A DNA stretch of 44,163 nucleotides from Pseudomonadota bacterium (GCA_023422695.1 JAFAGN010000202.1:1-44163); one strand, 5' to 3'. Shown: positions 1 to 8,225, counted from the first letter of the stretch. Program-made: numbers and translations. Notes: a model not told the origin generated them from the letters alone.

Positions 1-29
1 GTGTCTCGACTTCGCTCGACACGAACGGG
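1..29. repeat. Sphingomonad REP-like repeat at window edge
   Basis: The first 29 bases contain an imperfect palindrome, with arms GTGTC at 1-5 and GACAC at 18-22 and inner CGA/TCG. I recognise the reverse-complement core GTGTCGAGCGAAGTCGAGAC as a very common extragenic repeat in sphingomonad genomes; that is recall, not a search. It is open in the mfd frame but does not look like Mfd sequence. It therefore probably marks an assembly break in a repeat rather than native mfd coding sequence. Confidence 0.6.
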
Positions 30-2222
30 AATATGGGATCGGCTGAGACGGGCAACGTCGCCCTCATCGTCCTCCCGCTCGACCACGGGTTCGCCAGCGA
101 TGCGATCAGCCTGCTCACCGAACAGGACATCCTCGGCGAGCGCCTCGTTCGCCGCCAGAAGCGCCGCAAGAGCGCCGATGCCTTCCTCGCCGAACTCGCG
201 ACGCTCAGCGTGGGCGACCTCGTCGTCCACCTCGATCATGGCATCGGGCGTTACGAGGGGCTGACGTCGATCCCGGTGGGGAGCAGCCCGCATGATTGCG
301 TCGCGCTCACATACGCGGGCGGCGACAAGCTGTACGTCCCGGTCGAAAATCTCGACGTGCTGTCGCGCTACGGCGGCGAAAGCGACGGCGTCGCGCTCGA
401 CCGGCTCGGCGGCGAGGCGTGGCAGCGGCGCAAGGCGCGGATGAAGGAGCGGATCCGCGAGATCGCGGGCGAATTGCTCGCGACCGCGGCGCAGCGCGCG
501 TTGCGGTCGGGTGAATTGCTGGCGCAGGATGCCGCCTATCCCGCCTTTGCCGATCGCTTCCCCTATCAGGAAACCGACGATCAGGACCGCGCGATCGGCG
601 ACGTGCTCGCCGACATGGCGTCGGGCAAGCCGATGGACCGCCTCGTCTGCGGCGATGTCGGCTTCGGCAAAACCGAGGTCGCGCTGCGCGCCGCGTTCGT
701 CGCCGCGATGGCGGGCGTGCAGGTCGCGGTCGTCGTCCCGACGACACTACTCGCGCGGCAGCATTACACCAATTTTGTCGAGCGGTTCAAAGGCTTCCCG
801 GTCAATATCGGCCGCCTGTCGCGTCTCGTCCCGGCGGGCGAAGCGCAAAAGACCCGCGACGGACTGGCGAGCGGTCAGATCGACATCGTCGTCGGCACCC
901 ATGCGGTGATCGCCAAAGCGGTCGAATTCAAGAACCTCGGCCTCGTCATCGTCGACGAGGAGCAGCGCTTTGGCGTCGTCCACAAAGAGCGGCTGAAGCA
1001 GCTCAAGACCGACGTCCATGTCCTGACCCTCACCGCGACGCCGATTCCGCGCACGCTGCAAATGGCGGTGTCGGGGCTGCGCGAACTCAGCGTGATCCAG
1101 ACCCCGCCGGTCGATCGGCTCGCGGTGCGGACCTATGTGGCGCCGTGGGATGCGGTCGTGCTGCGCGAAGCCTTGCTGCGCGAACATGATCGCGGCGGGC
1201 AGAGCTTCTTTGTCGTGCCGCGGATCAAGGATCTGCCCGACATCGAGGAATTTTTGCGGACCCGCGTGCCCGAGGTCAAATATGTCGTCGCGCACGGTCA
1301 GATGACCCCGACTGAGGTCGAGGACCGGATGAGCGCCTTTTACGACCGCAAATATGACGTGCTGCTGTCGACGACGATCGTCGAATCGGGGCTCGACATT
1401 CCGAGCGCCAACACCTTGATCATCCACCGTGCCGACCGCTTCGGCCTTGCCCAGCTATACCAGCTGCGCGGACGCGTCGGGCGCGGCAAGACGCGCGCCT
1501 ATGCCTATCTCACCACCCCAGAACATGGCGCGATCACCGATACGGCGGAAAAGCGTCTGAAGCTGCTCGGCGATCTCGACACGCTGGGCGCCGGGTTCCA
1601 GCTCGCCAGCCACGATCTCGACATTCGCGGCGCGGGCAACCTCGTCGGCGACGAACAGTCGGGCCATATCCGCGAGGTCGGGTTCGAACTCTATCAGTCG
1701 ATGCTGGAAGAGGCGATCCTGATGGCAAAGGCGGAAGGCGCAGGCAAGCTGCCGCCGCGCGAAGCCTTGTCGCCGGTCATCACCGTCGATGCGCCGATCC
1801 TGATCCCCGAGGACTATGTTCCCGACCTGCCGTTGCGCATGGCGCTCTATCGCCGCCTCAACGATGCCGGCGACCGCGCCGCGCTCGACGCCTTTGCCGC
1901 CGAGATGATCGACCGCTTCGGCCCGCTGCCGCCCGAGACCGCAAACCTGGTTCAGCTGATGGAGATCAAGGCCAATGCCAAGCTGGCGGGCATCGCCAAG
2001 CTCGACGTCGGAACCAAGGGCGCGCTAGTCAGCTTTCACAGCGACCAGTTTGCCAACGTCCCTGGGCTGATCGCCTATGTCGAACGGCTGAAAGGCCGCG
2101 CGCGCATCCGCCCCGACAACAAGCTGTCGGTCAGCGGCGACTGGATGAGCACCGGGGCGCGACTGAACGGTGCGCTGCAATTGTCGAAGGGGTTAGGGAA
2201 ACTGGCGCGGCAGGTGAGCTAG
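3..2222 (+). CDS. mfd: Transcription-repair coupling factor Mfd, 5'-truncated
   Basis: This is the C-terminal two-thirds of Mfd, the ATP-driven translocase that removes stalled RNA polymerase and recruits UvrA. About 730 residues remain of a family norm near 1150; the UvrB-like N-terminal part lies off the window. Counting from the ATG at 33, the RNA polymerase interaction domain is seen at about 60-80 (VVHLDHGIGRYEGL). Walker A GDVGFGKTE is at 207-215, followed by the DEEQ box (VDEEQRFGV), motif III (TATPIPRTL) and motif VI (QLRGRVGRG). A C-terminal TRCF domain follows. The frame is open through the left edge, but the first ten codons come from the repeat at 1-29, so authentic Mfd sequence probably begins near 35-55. 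The stop is TAG at 2220-2222. The identity is certain; only the 5' boundary is doubtful. Confidence 0.95.
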   Translation, partial: VSTSLDTNGNMGSAETGNVALIVLPLDHGFASDAISLLTEQDILGERLVRRQKRRKSADAFLAELATLSVGDLVVHLDHGIGRYEGLTSIPVGSSPHDCVALTYAGGDKLYVPVENLDVLSRYGGESDGVALDRLGGEAWQRRKARMKERIREIAGELLATAAQRALRSGELLAQDAAYPAFADRFPYQETDDQDRAIGDVLADMASGKPMDRLVCGDVGFGKTEVALRAAFVAAMAGVQVAVVVPTTLLARQHYTNFVERFKGFPVNIGRLSRLVPAGEAQKTRDGLASGQIDIVVGTHAVIAKAVEFKNLGLVIVDEEQRFGVVHKERLKQLKTDVHVLTLTATPIPRTLQMAVSGLRELSVIQTPPVDRLAVRTYVAPWDAVVLREALLREHDRGGQSFFVVPRIKDLPDIEEFLRTRVPEVKYVVAHGQMTPTEVEDRMSAFYDRKYDVLLSTTIVESGLDIPSANTLIIHRADRFGLAQLYQLRGRVGRGKTRAYAYLTTPEHGAITDTAEKRLKLLGDLDTLGAGFQLASHDLDIRGAGNLVGDEQSGHIREVGFELYQSMLEEAILMAKAEGAGKLPPREALSPVITVDAPILIPEDYVPDLPLRMALYRRLNDAGDRAALDAFAAEMIDRFGPLPPETANLVQLMEIKANAKLAGIAKLDVGTKGALVSFHSDQFANVPGLIAYVERLKGRARIRPDNKLSVSGDWMSTGARLNGALQLSKGLGKLARQVS

Positions 2223-2253
2223 AAGCTGCCCGTTCGACCTCATCGTCCATCAT

Positions 2254-2320
2254 CGTAGCCCTGAGCTTGTCGAAGGGCGCCTATCGGCGAGAAGCGCCCT
2301 TCGACAAGCTCAGGGCTACG
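2254..2320. repeat. Perfect 27-bp inverted repeat (REP-like hairpin)
   Basis: The arm at 2254-2280 and the arm at 2294-2320 are perfect reverse complements of 27 bases around a 13-base loop. The core CCCTGAGCTTGTCGAAGGGC is a frequent extragenic element in sphingomonads (recall). It lies between the convergent mfd and EAL gene ends, where it could act as a bidirectional terminator or mRNA stabiliser, though there is no T-run on either side. Confidence 0.85.
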
Positions 2321-2344
2321 GTTCAATCCTGCGCGGGGCGACGG

Positions 2345-3544
2345 TCAGACCGCCATCAACCCCTGCAGCTGTGCCGCCGGGACCGGCCCCGACTTCAAAA
2401 ACCCCTGCCACGACGCCACGCCGAGTTCGGACAAGCGCGCCAGCTGGCGTTCGTTCTCGATCCCCTCCGCCACCACCAGCAGCCCCAGCGCGCGCGCTAG
2501 GTCGACGATCGCGCGCACGACGATGCGGTCGCGGTCGCTGCCGTCGATCGTGCGGGTAAAGCCGCTATCGATCTTGAGATAATCGATCGGCAGCCGCGCC
2601 AGCAGCGACAGGCTGGAATAGCCGGTACCGAAATCGTCGATCGCGATCGCACAGCCGAGCGCGCGGATTTGTGCGAGCTGTTCGGCGGCGCTCGCGGGAT
2701 CGCTCAGCATCGCCTGTTCGGTCAGTTCCAGCGTCAGCCGGTCGGGATCGACCTTGGCCGCCTTCGCCATCGCCGCGAACCGCCCCGCAAATTCGGGATC
2801 GCCCAGATCCGCCGCGGTGATGTTGAGCGACACGCGCAGTTTCGAGAGCGCCTTGGGCCACCCGGCCATCTCGGTCAGCGCGACGCGGTGGGCATGTTCG
2901 GTCAGCTCGCATTCGAGCCGCGCCGCGCGCGCCGCGGTGACCAGCGGCCCCGCGCCGAGCAGGCCGAGTTCGGGATGCTGCCAGCGCAGCAGCGCTTCGA
3001 CCCCGATCATCGCGCCGGTCGCGACGTCATATTGCGGCTGATAATGGATCACCACCTCGCCCGCCGACAGCGCGGCATGCACCATCACGCCATCGCGCGC
3101 CGATGCAGGACGCGCCAACTGGTCGCCCGCGGTGCGCAGCTGCTCGGCCACCGATTCGTCGCGGGTGATCAGCGCCGCCGCGATGCGGATCGACAGCCGC
3201 CCGTTCGGATCGCCGACGATCGGCTCGGCCAGCGCGACATGCAGCGCGCGTTCCTGCGCCCGTAATGCCCCCAGCGACATCGGCGCCGATGGCACGATCA
3301 GGAATCGCGGCCCGTCGAGGCGGTCCACGCACGATCCATGCCCGAATTCGTCGCTGGCGAAATTTTCCAGTCGACGCCCGATTTCGTCGAGCACCGCATC
3401 GCCCGTGGCGGTTCCGGCGCTGCTGTTGATCCGCGCCATCTGGTCGATCTGCACCAGCATGACGCCCGCGTCGGCATCGTGGCGCGCGTGCAGGGATTCA
3501 AGTTTTCGGACGCACGCGGAAAGAGACTCGGACAAACGATTCAT
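2345..3544 (-). CDS. Degenerate-GGDEF / EAL cyclic-di-GMP phosphodiesterase
   Basis: This 399-residue cytosolic protein is likely to hydrolyse cyclic-di-GMP. Residues about 20-160 form a GGDEF-like fold whose signature has decayed to DGPRF at about 77-81, so cyclase activity is unlikely. Residues about 165-395 form an EAL domain with EALLRW at 183-188, ELTEQ, the DDFGTGYSS loop, YLKID, AEGIE and a QGF near the end. All the usual metal and catalytic positions appear present, which supports an active phosphodiesterase. The start chosen is ATG at 3544 (MNRLSES), because upstream extension would run across the moaA start region and is poorly conserved in character. No transmembrane or sensor domain is visible. 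It is transcribed divergently from moaA with 60 bases between starts. Confidence 0.88.
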   Translation of the reverse strand: MNRLSESLSACVRKLESLHARHDADAGVMLVQIDQMARINSSAGTATGDAVLDEIGRRLENFASDEFGHGSCVDRLDGPRFLIVPSAPMSLGALRAQERALHVALAEPIVGDPNGRLSIRIAAALITRDESVAEQLRTAGDQLARPASARDGVMVHAALSAGEVVIHYQPQYDVATGAMIGVEALLRWQHPELGLLGAGPLVTAARAARLECELTEHAHRVALTEMAGWPKALSKLRVSLNITAADLGDPEFAGRFAAMAKAAKVDPDRLTLELTEQAMLSDPASAAEQLAQIRALGCAIAIDDFGTGYSSLSLLARLPIDYLKIDSGFTRTIDGSDRDRIVVRAIVDLARALGLLVVAEGIENERQLARLSELGVASWQGFLKSGPVPAAQLQGLMAV

Positions 3545-3604
3545 GGCGGTCCCCCTAGCAGGCTTTGCTTGCCAAGTTCCTGCCTTTTGCATCACAAGAG
3601 GGAC

Positions 3605-4621
3605 GTGGCTGTCACATTTTCCCAATCCGCCGCTTCCGCGGCCCCTTTGATCGACGGACATGGCCGCCAGATCAGTTACTTGCGCCTATCGGTGACCGAT
3701 CGCTGCGACCTGCGCTGCCGTTATTGCATGGCCGAGGACATGGTCTTTCTGCCCAAATCGGCGGTGCTCAGCATCGAGGAAATGGGCGACCTCGCCGAAC
3801 GCTTCGTTGCGCGCGGCATCCGGCGCATCCGCCTGACCGGCGGCGAGCCGCTGGTGCGGCGCGGCATCGACACGCTGGCGACGCGGCTGGGGGCGATGAT
3901 CGGCCACGGCCTCGACGAACTGACGCTGACCACCAACGCGATGCGCCTCGCCGAATATGCCCCGATGCTCGCGGCAGCAGGGGTACGCCGGATCAACGTC
4001 AGCCTCGACACACTCGATCCCGCGGCTTTCCGGCATATTACCCGCGTCGGCGATATCAATGTCGCGCTCGGCGGTATCGCCGCAGCCCGCGCAGCGGGGA
4101 TCGCGGTCAAGATCAACATCGTCGCACTCGCCGGGCTCAACGAAGACCAGCTGCTGCCGATGCTCGACTATTGCGCGGCGACCGGCTGCGACCTGACGCT
4201 CATCGAAACCATGCCGCTGGGCGAGGTCGAAGCCGACCGCAGCGACCATTATATCCCGCTCCACCATTTCATCGCGCCGCTGCGCGAAATGCGCGCGCTC
4301 TATCCCGTCGACAAGCGCACCGGCGGCCCGGCGCGCTATTTCGCGGTCGAAAACAGCCCGGTCACGCTGGGTCTGATCACGCCGCTCAGCAACAATTTCT
4401 GCGCAACGTGCAACCGCATCCGGCTGACCGTCGAAGGGCGCGTCTATATGTGCCTGGGTCAGGACGATCATGTCGACCTGCGCGCGGCGCTGCGCGAGCG
4501 CGGCGACGTCGATGGGTTGATTGATCTGGCATTGGCTGGCAAACCCCGCGCGCATGACTTTCAGATCGAACGAAAGTCCACACCGGCGGTCGCGCGTCAT
4601 ATGAGTGCAACGGGCGGCTGA
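3605..4621 (+). CDS. moaA: GTP 3',8-cyclase MoaA (molybdopterin synthesis)
   Basis: This radical-SAM enzyme performs the first step of molybdenum cofactor synthesis, rearranging GTP to 3',8-cyclo-7,8-dihydro-GTP. With GTG at 3605 as start the protein has 338 residues. The N-terminal [4Fe-4S] SAM cluster motif CDLRCRYC gives Cys34, Cys38 and Cys41. The C-terminal cluster is seen as CATCNRIRL followed by VYMC. The chain ends in the Gly-Gly tail required in this family. The start is inferred: the frame is open further upstream to 3338, antisense to the EAL gene, but family homology begins near LIDGHGR at about residue 15. A purine-rich AAGAGGGA precedes the GTG at unusually short spacing. nadK follows 24 bases downstream, suggesting co-transcription. 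Confidence 0.93.
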   Translation: MAVTFSQSAASAAPLIDGHGRQISYLRLSVTDRCDLRCRYCMAEDMVFLPKSAVLSIEEMGDLAERFVARGIRRIRLTGGEPLVRRGIDTLATRLGAMIGHGLDELTLTTNAMRLAEYAPMLAAAGVRRINVSLDTLDPAAFRHITRVGDINVALGGIAAARAAGIAVKINIVALAGLNEDQLLPMLDYCAATGCDLTLIETMPLGEVEADRSDHYIPLHHFIAPLREMRALYPVDKRTGGPARYFAVENSPVTLGLITPLSNNFCATCNRIRLTVEGRVYMCLGQDDHVDLRAALRERGDVDGLIDLALAGKPRAHDFQIERKSTPAVARHMSATGG

Positions 4622-4645
4622 CACGCTGCCCTTTGAGGGGTTCTT

Positions 4646-5416
4646 ATGCATCGCAAAATCGCGCTGGTGGCGTCGAACGCGCCCGCCGCCATGGAAGCCG
4701 AGGCCGAGCTTCGCCCGCTCTATGACTTCGTCGACCTGAACGAAGCCGATTTGCTGATCGCGCTCGGCGGCGACGGGTTTCTGCTCCATATGCTGCACCA
4801 GCTGCTCGATCAGCGGCGCAGCATGCCGGTGTTCGGGATGAACCGCGGTACCATCGGCTTTCTGATGAACGAGTTTCGCATCGAAGGGCTGATCGACCGG
4901 CTCGCGGCGGCGCGCCCGTTCCTGATCCACCCGCTTTCGGGCGACATCACGACGATCAGCGGCGAGCGCCACATCCTGCCCGCGATCAACGAGATTTCCT
5001 TGCTCCGCGAGACGCGTCAGGCGGCCAAGCTCGAAGTGCTGATCAACGAAAAGACGATGCTGGAGGAACTGGCATGCGACGGGGTGCTGGTGTCGACCCC
5101 CGCCGGATCGACCGCCTATAACCTCAGTGCCAACGGCCCGATCCTGCCGCTCGAATCGGAAATGCTCGCGCTGACCCCGATCAGCCCCTTCCGCCCTCGC
5201 CGCTGGCGCGGCGCGCTGGTCCCCGAATCGACGAGCATCCGTTTCAACGTCCGCGAAGCCGCGAAACGCCCGGTCAGCGCCGTCGCCGACCAACGCGAGA
5301 TCCGCGATGTAAAGACGGTGCTGGTCACCACCGACCGCAGCCGCCCGCTGACTTTGCTGTTCGATCCCGATCAGGGATTGGACGAACGCATCGCGATGGA
5401 ACAATTTATCGTTTGA
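4646..5416 (+). CDS. nadK: NAD kinase
   Basis: This ATP-dependent NAD kinase makes NADP in the cytosol. Its 256 residues match the usual alphaproteobacterial length. The catalytic GGDG motif sits near residue 40 (ALGGDGFLLHML). It is followed by GTIGFLMNE and the NAD-binding stretch STPAGSTAYNLSANGPI near 150. ATG at 4646 is preceded by GAGGGG at good spacing. The gene sits 24 bases after moaA and just before tRNA-Asn, so it is probably the second gene of a small housekeeping operon. Confidence 0.95.
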   Translation: MHRKIALVASNAPAAMEAEAELRPLYDFVDLNEADLLIALGGDGFLLHMLHQLLDQRRSMPVFGMNRGTIGFLMNEFRIEGLIDRLAAARPFLIHPLSGDITTISGERHILPAINEISLLRETRQAAKLEVLINEKTMLEELACDGVLVSTPAGSTAYNLSANGPILPLESEMLALTPISPFRPRRWRGALVPESTSIRFNVREAAKRPVSAVADQREIRDVKTVLVTTDRSRPLTLLFDPDQGLDERIAMEQFIV

Positions 5417-5477
5417 GGCCTTGCAAAATGCCGCAAGCGACGGCAAAGGGGCCGCCTTGTCCGCTTCGGCGGCGTGT

Positions 5478-5552
5478 TCCTCGGTAGCTCAGCGGTAGAG
5501 CAATCGACTGTTAATCGATCGGTCGTAGGTTCGAATCCTACCCGGGGAGCCA
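5478..5552 (+). tRNA. tRNA-Asn (GTT anticodon), CCA encoded
   Basis: A 75-base cloverleaf. The acceptor stem is TCCTCGG at 5478-5484 pairing with CCGGGGA at 5542-5548 (one T-G wobble). The D-loop is AGCTCAGCGGTAGAGC. The anticodon loop CTGTTAA places GTT at 5510-5512. The T-arm has GGTTCGAATCC. Discriminator G and CCA end at 5552. No second copy of its 3' end was seen downstream, so there is no visible sign of use as an integration site. Confidence 0.97.
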
Positions 5553-5782
5553 CTTACTTCTTCAAATATTCTCGCGTTTGCGGTGCTCGATGCGAAATTC
5601 GCCGGGCAAGCTGTTTGCGCGATCATTTCAGGCGCTTGGCCCGGCGACCCGCCGCCAATCGCCCCGTCGCACCGTCCGCGGCGATTTACCATCTTGCGCC
5701 CCGAACGCCCCGGCATCCGCGCTTTTTGTTGAATCGCCCAATTCATCATGATTAAAGGCGCCCCGGGAAGGGTCGCGCTCCT

Positions 5783-6316
5783 ATGACATCGCTCGTCAAC
5801 GATTTCGATTTTGCCACACCGCGGCAGCGCGCGGTTCTCGACCTGCTTGCCAATAGCCGCACCAGCAAGGAAATCGCGCATCAACTTGGCATTTCCGAAG
5901 CCGCGGTCAATCGCCGGATCGAAGTGCTCCGCTCGCGGTTGGGCGGGGTAACCCGGCACGAATTGGCGCGGCGATACCGCGAATGGTCCGGCGGTGCTGC
6001 GGTCGTTTCGTCCGAAGCGCCATGTGAAGAAAATAGGACACAGATTCTCCCGCTGGCGACCGCAGTGCCGCCGGGGGATGACAGCCGCCGGGATGACATG
6101 GTGCGTGCCGGTGAAGGGATGAGGGATCAGCTTGCGATTTCGATCGAGGCGCCCTGGACCCAGCCCGCCGAGCCCGCCGTCGTCCCCGGGGTGCTCGACG
6201 GCGACAACGCCCTCCTCACCCGCGGCGCGGCGATCGGCATCATCTTGTTTGCCATCCTCGCCAGCCTGGTCGTCGGCATCGCCGCGGCCAGGGCGCTCGC
6301 GGATGTGGTGAGCTAG
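5783..6316 (+). CDS. Membrane-anchored LuxR-type HTH protein
   Basis: A 177-residue protein with a LuxR/GerE-type helix-turn-helix at its N-terminus (residues about 9-70: TPRQRAVLDLL...SKEIAHQLGISEAAVNRRI). It then has a low-complexity linker and a single C-terminal transmembrane helix near 148-170 (GIILFAILASLVVGIAAA). The HTH comes first and there is no receiver or ligand domain, so it is not a classical response regulator. The topology implies a DNA-binding domain tethered to the inner membrane with a very short periplasmic tail. ATG at 5783 is preceded by GGGAAGGG about 11 bases upstream. About 230 bases of non-coding DNA separate it from tRNA-Asn and presumably hold its promoter. The function is unknown; such proteins seem to recur in sphingomonads (recall). 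Confidence 0.75.
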   Translation: MTSLVNDFDFATPRQRAVLDLLANSRTSKEIAHQLGISEAAVNRRIEVLRSRLGGVTRHELARRYREWSGGAAVVSSEAPCEENRTQILPLATAVPPGDDSRRDDMVRAGEGMRDQLAISIEAPWTQPAEPAVVPGVLDGDNALLTRGAAIGIILFAILASLVVGIAAARALADVVS

Positions 6317-6376
6317 CCGCCCCGTCTCAGCCACGGAACGCGCCGCGGACGAGCACCGGCGCCAAGGGGGAAGACG

Positions 6377-6712
6377 ATGACCATAGCCGCACCCGCGTAT
6401 ATGACGCGCATCCGCAACCAGATCCGGACCGCCGAAGCCAAGGCCGACGAAAGCCTGCTCGCCAAACTCGACGTGATGCAGGCCATCCTGCGCGCCCGCC
6501 AGACCGAGGATATACCGGCCCCGCATGTCGGTCAGAACGCAATCGTCCGGCTCGGACGCGCGATCCAGTCGGACATCGCGTCGGCCAACGACGTGTTTCG
6601 CTCGCACAACGCTCTGGTCGCCGCAAAGACGCAAATTACGGGCGGCCCGACGCACGACGACACTTGGGCCTTTGAAGCCGACGATGACCCCGGGCGCCAG
6701 CAAGCCGCCTGA
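6377..6712 (+). CDS. Small conserved-looking protein of unknown function
   Basis: A 111-residue soluble, largely helical protein (MTIAAPAYMTRIRNQIRTAE...) with an acidic tail and no signal peptide or recognisable domain. A strong ribosome binding site (AGGGGGAAG) precedes ATG at 6377. It lies 60 bases after the membrane-anchored HTH gene and 38 bases before the next membrane protein gene, so it may be co-transcribed with both. I do not recognise the family. Coding is supported by the ribosome binding site, by its fit between flanking genes and by the lack of a better alternative frame. Confidence 0.6.
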   Translation: MTIAAPAYMTRIRNQIRTAEAKADESLLAKLDVMQAILRARQTEDIPAPHVGQNAIVRLGRAIQSDIASANDVFRSHNALVAAKTQITGGPTHDDTWAFEADDDPGRQQAA

Positions 6713-6750
6713 CGATTGACGACGCCGCCGCCGCGGGTCAGGATTTGATC

Positions 6751-7248
6751 ATGGAAAATGTCCAGATGATCAACATCCTGTTGGTGACGCTTCTCGGGGC
6801 AGCCTCGCTGCGCTGGGGCGCGGCCCCCGAAAGGATCTGCGCGGCGGTGCTCTTTTTTGTGACCCTCGCTGACCCGCTCTACCACCTGCTGGTGGGGCGC
6901 AGCACGATCTATGGATCGGTCGATACGGGTCACTTGCTCATCGACCTTGCGCTCGCCGCCACATTTCTGGCCGTCGCGCTCTGGGCGAACAGGATTTATC
7001 CATTATGGCTCGCCGCCTTTCAACTCGTGTCCGTGATTTCTCACTTCGTGCGCGAAGTGACCGAAATCTTTCCGAAGCTGGCTTATGGGATCATGAGCTA
7101 CGGCCCCTATTCCATCATCCTGTTGATCCTGGCGGCGGGGATCTGGCGCCATCGGATGCGGGTCCGTCGGTACGGGCGCTATCGGTCCTGGCGCGCCTCC
7201 TCGAACCCTTTGCCGGCGACACCGCAGAAAGCGCAGCCGAGCGCCTGA
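6751..7248 (+). CDS. Small multi-pass membrane protein, unknown function
   Basis: A protein of about 165 residues with four likely transmembrane helices, near residues 8-22 (INILLVTLLGAASL), 28-45 (ICAAVLFFVTLADPLYHLL), 62-82 (LLIDLALAATFLAVALWA) and 115-135 (YSIILLILAAGIW). A basic cytosolic tail follows. The ATG at 6751 is preferred over TTG at 6745 because AGGA lies 7 bases upstream of it. It is the third gene of a plus-strand run after the membrane-anchored HTH protein, suggesting a membrane-associated signalling unit, but no function can be assigned. Its 3' end overlaps the reading frame of the RadC-like gene. Confidence 0.65.
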   Translation: MENVQMINILLVTLLGAASLRWGAAPERICAAVLFFVTLADPLYHLLVGRSTIYGSVDTGHLLIDLALAATFLAVALWANRIYPLWLAAFQLVSVISHFVREVTEIFPKLAYGIMSYGPYSIILLILAAGIWRHRMRVRRYGRYRSWRASSNPLPATPQKAQPSA

Positions 7249-7772
7249 TCCGCCACTTCGGCGGCATCGGCCGCGCCTTGACCGCAAGCGGCGATCAGCT
7301 GGACAAGGCGCTCGAGGGCGACCGCAAACTGGCGCGGTCGATCGTCGCTGCGCGAACGCTGATCGAGGCGGGGCTGCGCGAACAGATATCGCGCACCACC
7401 GTGTCGGCGGCCGATCCGCGGTTTCAGGACTATCTGCGGCTGGTGATCGGCAACGCCACGACCGAGCGCCTTCATGTCACCTTTGTTGCCCAGGATTGGG
7501 GCTATCTGGCCGACGAAACGATCGCGCAGGGCACGATCGCACAGGTCGAAGGACCGTTGCGGCGCCTGTTGGCCCGCGCCTTTGACGTTGGCGCGCACGG
7601 CATCGTGCTGGCGCACAATCATCCCTCGGGATGCGCCGAACCGAGTAGCGCCGATGTCCAGATGACGAAAAAGATCGAGCGACTGGCGCGCGCGGTCGAC
7701 ATCCGCCTGCTCGATCATCTGATCGTCGGCGGGCGCTCGATCGTCAGTATGCGCGAAAGGGGGTTGCTGTGA
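7005..7772 (+). CDS. radC: RadC/JAB-domain (MPN+) protein; start uncertain
   Basis: This is a RadC-family protein: a helix-hairpin-helix-like N-terminal part (RLIRHFGGIGRALTASG) followed by a JAB1/MPN+ domain. The zinc motif is AHNHPSG with the downstream S..D (PSSADVQ), that is HxHPx(n)SxxD. The family role in DNA repair is disputed. Recognisable homology begins only near base 7188. The only standard start codon upstream in this frame is ATG at 7005, which gives 255 residues and a 244-base overlap with the preceding membrane-protein gene. The first 60 residues look like out-of-frame translation of that gene. The true start may be a rare codon near 7188 or TTG at 7278, which would cut into the HhH region. 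The stop overlaps the next gene's GTG by 4 bases, so the two are translationally coupled. Confidence 0.75.
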   Translation: MARRLSTRVRDFSLRARSDRNLSEAGLWDHELRPLFHHPVDPGGGDLAPSDAGPSVRALSVLARLLEPFAGDTAESAAERLIRHFGGIGRALTASGDQLDKALEGDRKLARSIVAARTLIEAGLREQISRTTVSAADPRFQDYLRLVIGNATTERLHVTFVAQDWGYLADETIAQGTIAQVEGPLRRLLARAFDVGAHGIVLAHNHPSGCAEPSSADVQMTKKIERLARAVDIRLLDHLIVGGRSIVSMRERGLL

Positions 7773-8197
7773 GCAGCACCATGGAAGCGCGCGCACCGAT
7801 CCGCGACAACGACGACGTCGACACCGATACCCTGGTGCATCTGGCGCAGCAGGAATATGCAAGCCGTCGCAGCCGCGAACACTGCTTTGCCGCCAATATC
7901 TTCGCCGAACCGGCGTGGGACATGCTGCTCGACCTGTTCGTACAGCATCACCGCGGGCGGGCGGTGAGCATCCACAGCCTGTGCATTGCGGCGGCGGTCC
8001 CGGCAACCACCGCGCTGCGCTGGATCGGCAAGCTCGACGACTGCGGACTGGTGGCCCGCGAGCGGTCGGCGCGCGACAATCGCGTCATCCATGTGGCGCT
8101 GACCGCCCATGGTCTGGCGGCGATGGAACGCTATCTGAGCGGCCGCGCCCGCCCCGCCATGCGCGTTGGTGACATCTATCGTCGGGCGGTCATCTAG
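7769..8197 (+). CDS. MarR-like winged-helix transcriptional regulator
   Basis: A 142-residue protein whose middle and C-terminal part (about 45-125) reads as a MarR-type winged helix: SIHSLCIAAAVPATTALRWIGKLDDCGLVARERSARDNRVIHVALTAHG. It has a recognition helix and a wing with the typical DxR...V.LT pattern. The N-terminal 45 residues are polar. The start is GTG at 7769, overlapping the RadC-like stop (GTGA); ATG at 7781 is the alternative. It is the last gene of the plus-strand run and ends 28 bases from the convergent end of the catabolic operon. Its target is unknown. Confidence 0.75.
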   Translation: MSSTMEARAPIRDNDDVDTDTLVHLAQQEYASRRSREHCFAANIFAEPAWDMLLDLFVQHHRGRAVSIHSLCIAAAVPATTALRWIGKLDDCGLVARERSARDNRVIHVALTAHGLAAMERYLSGRARPAMRVGDIYRRAVI

Positions 8198-8225
8198 CAG
8201 TCTGCATTTTCATGGGAGTGCAGGT

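Noticed and set aside
3686..5446. 586-codon open frame on the minus strand
   Set aside because: It is antisense to moaA, nadK and part of the intergenic region; its composition is Arg/Asp/Gln-rich as expected for a GC-rich shadow, and it has no domain.
5478..8197. Genomic island integrated at tRNA-Asn
   Set aside because: No integrase, no repeat of the tRNA 3' end downstream and no composition break was seen.
8198..8225. Possible terminator between the MarR-like gene and the aldolase gene
   Set aside because: Only a 5-base CTGCA/TGCAG pairing with a long loop and no T-run could be formed; too weak to report.
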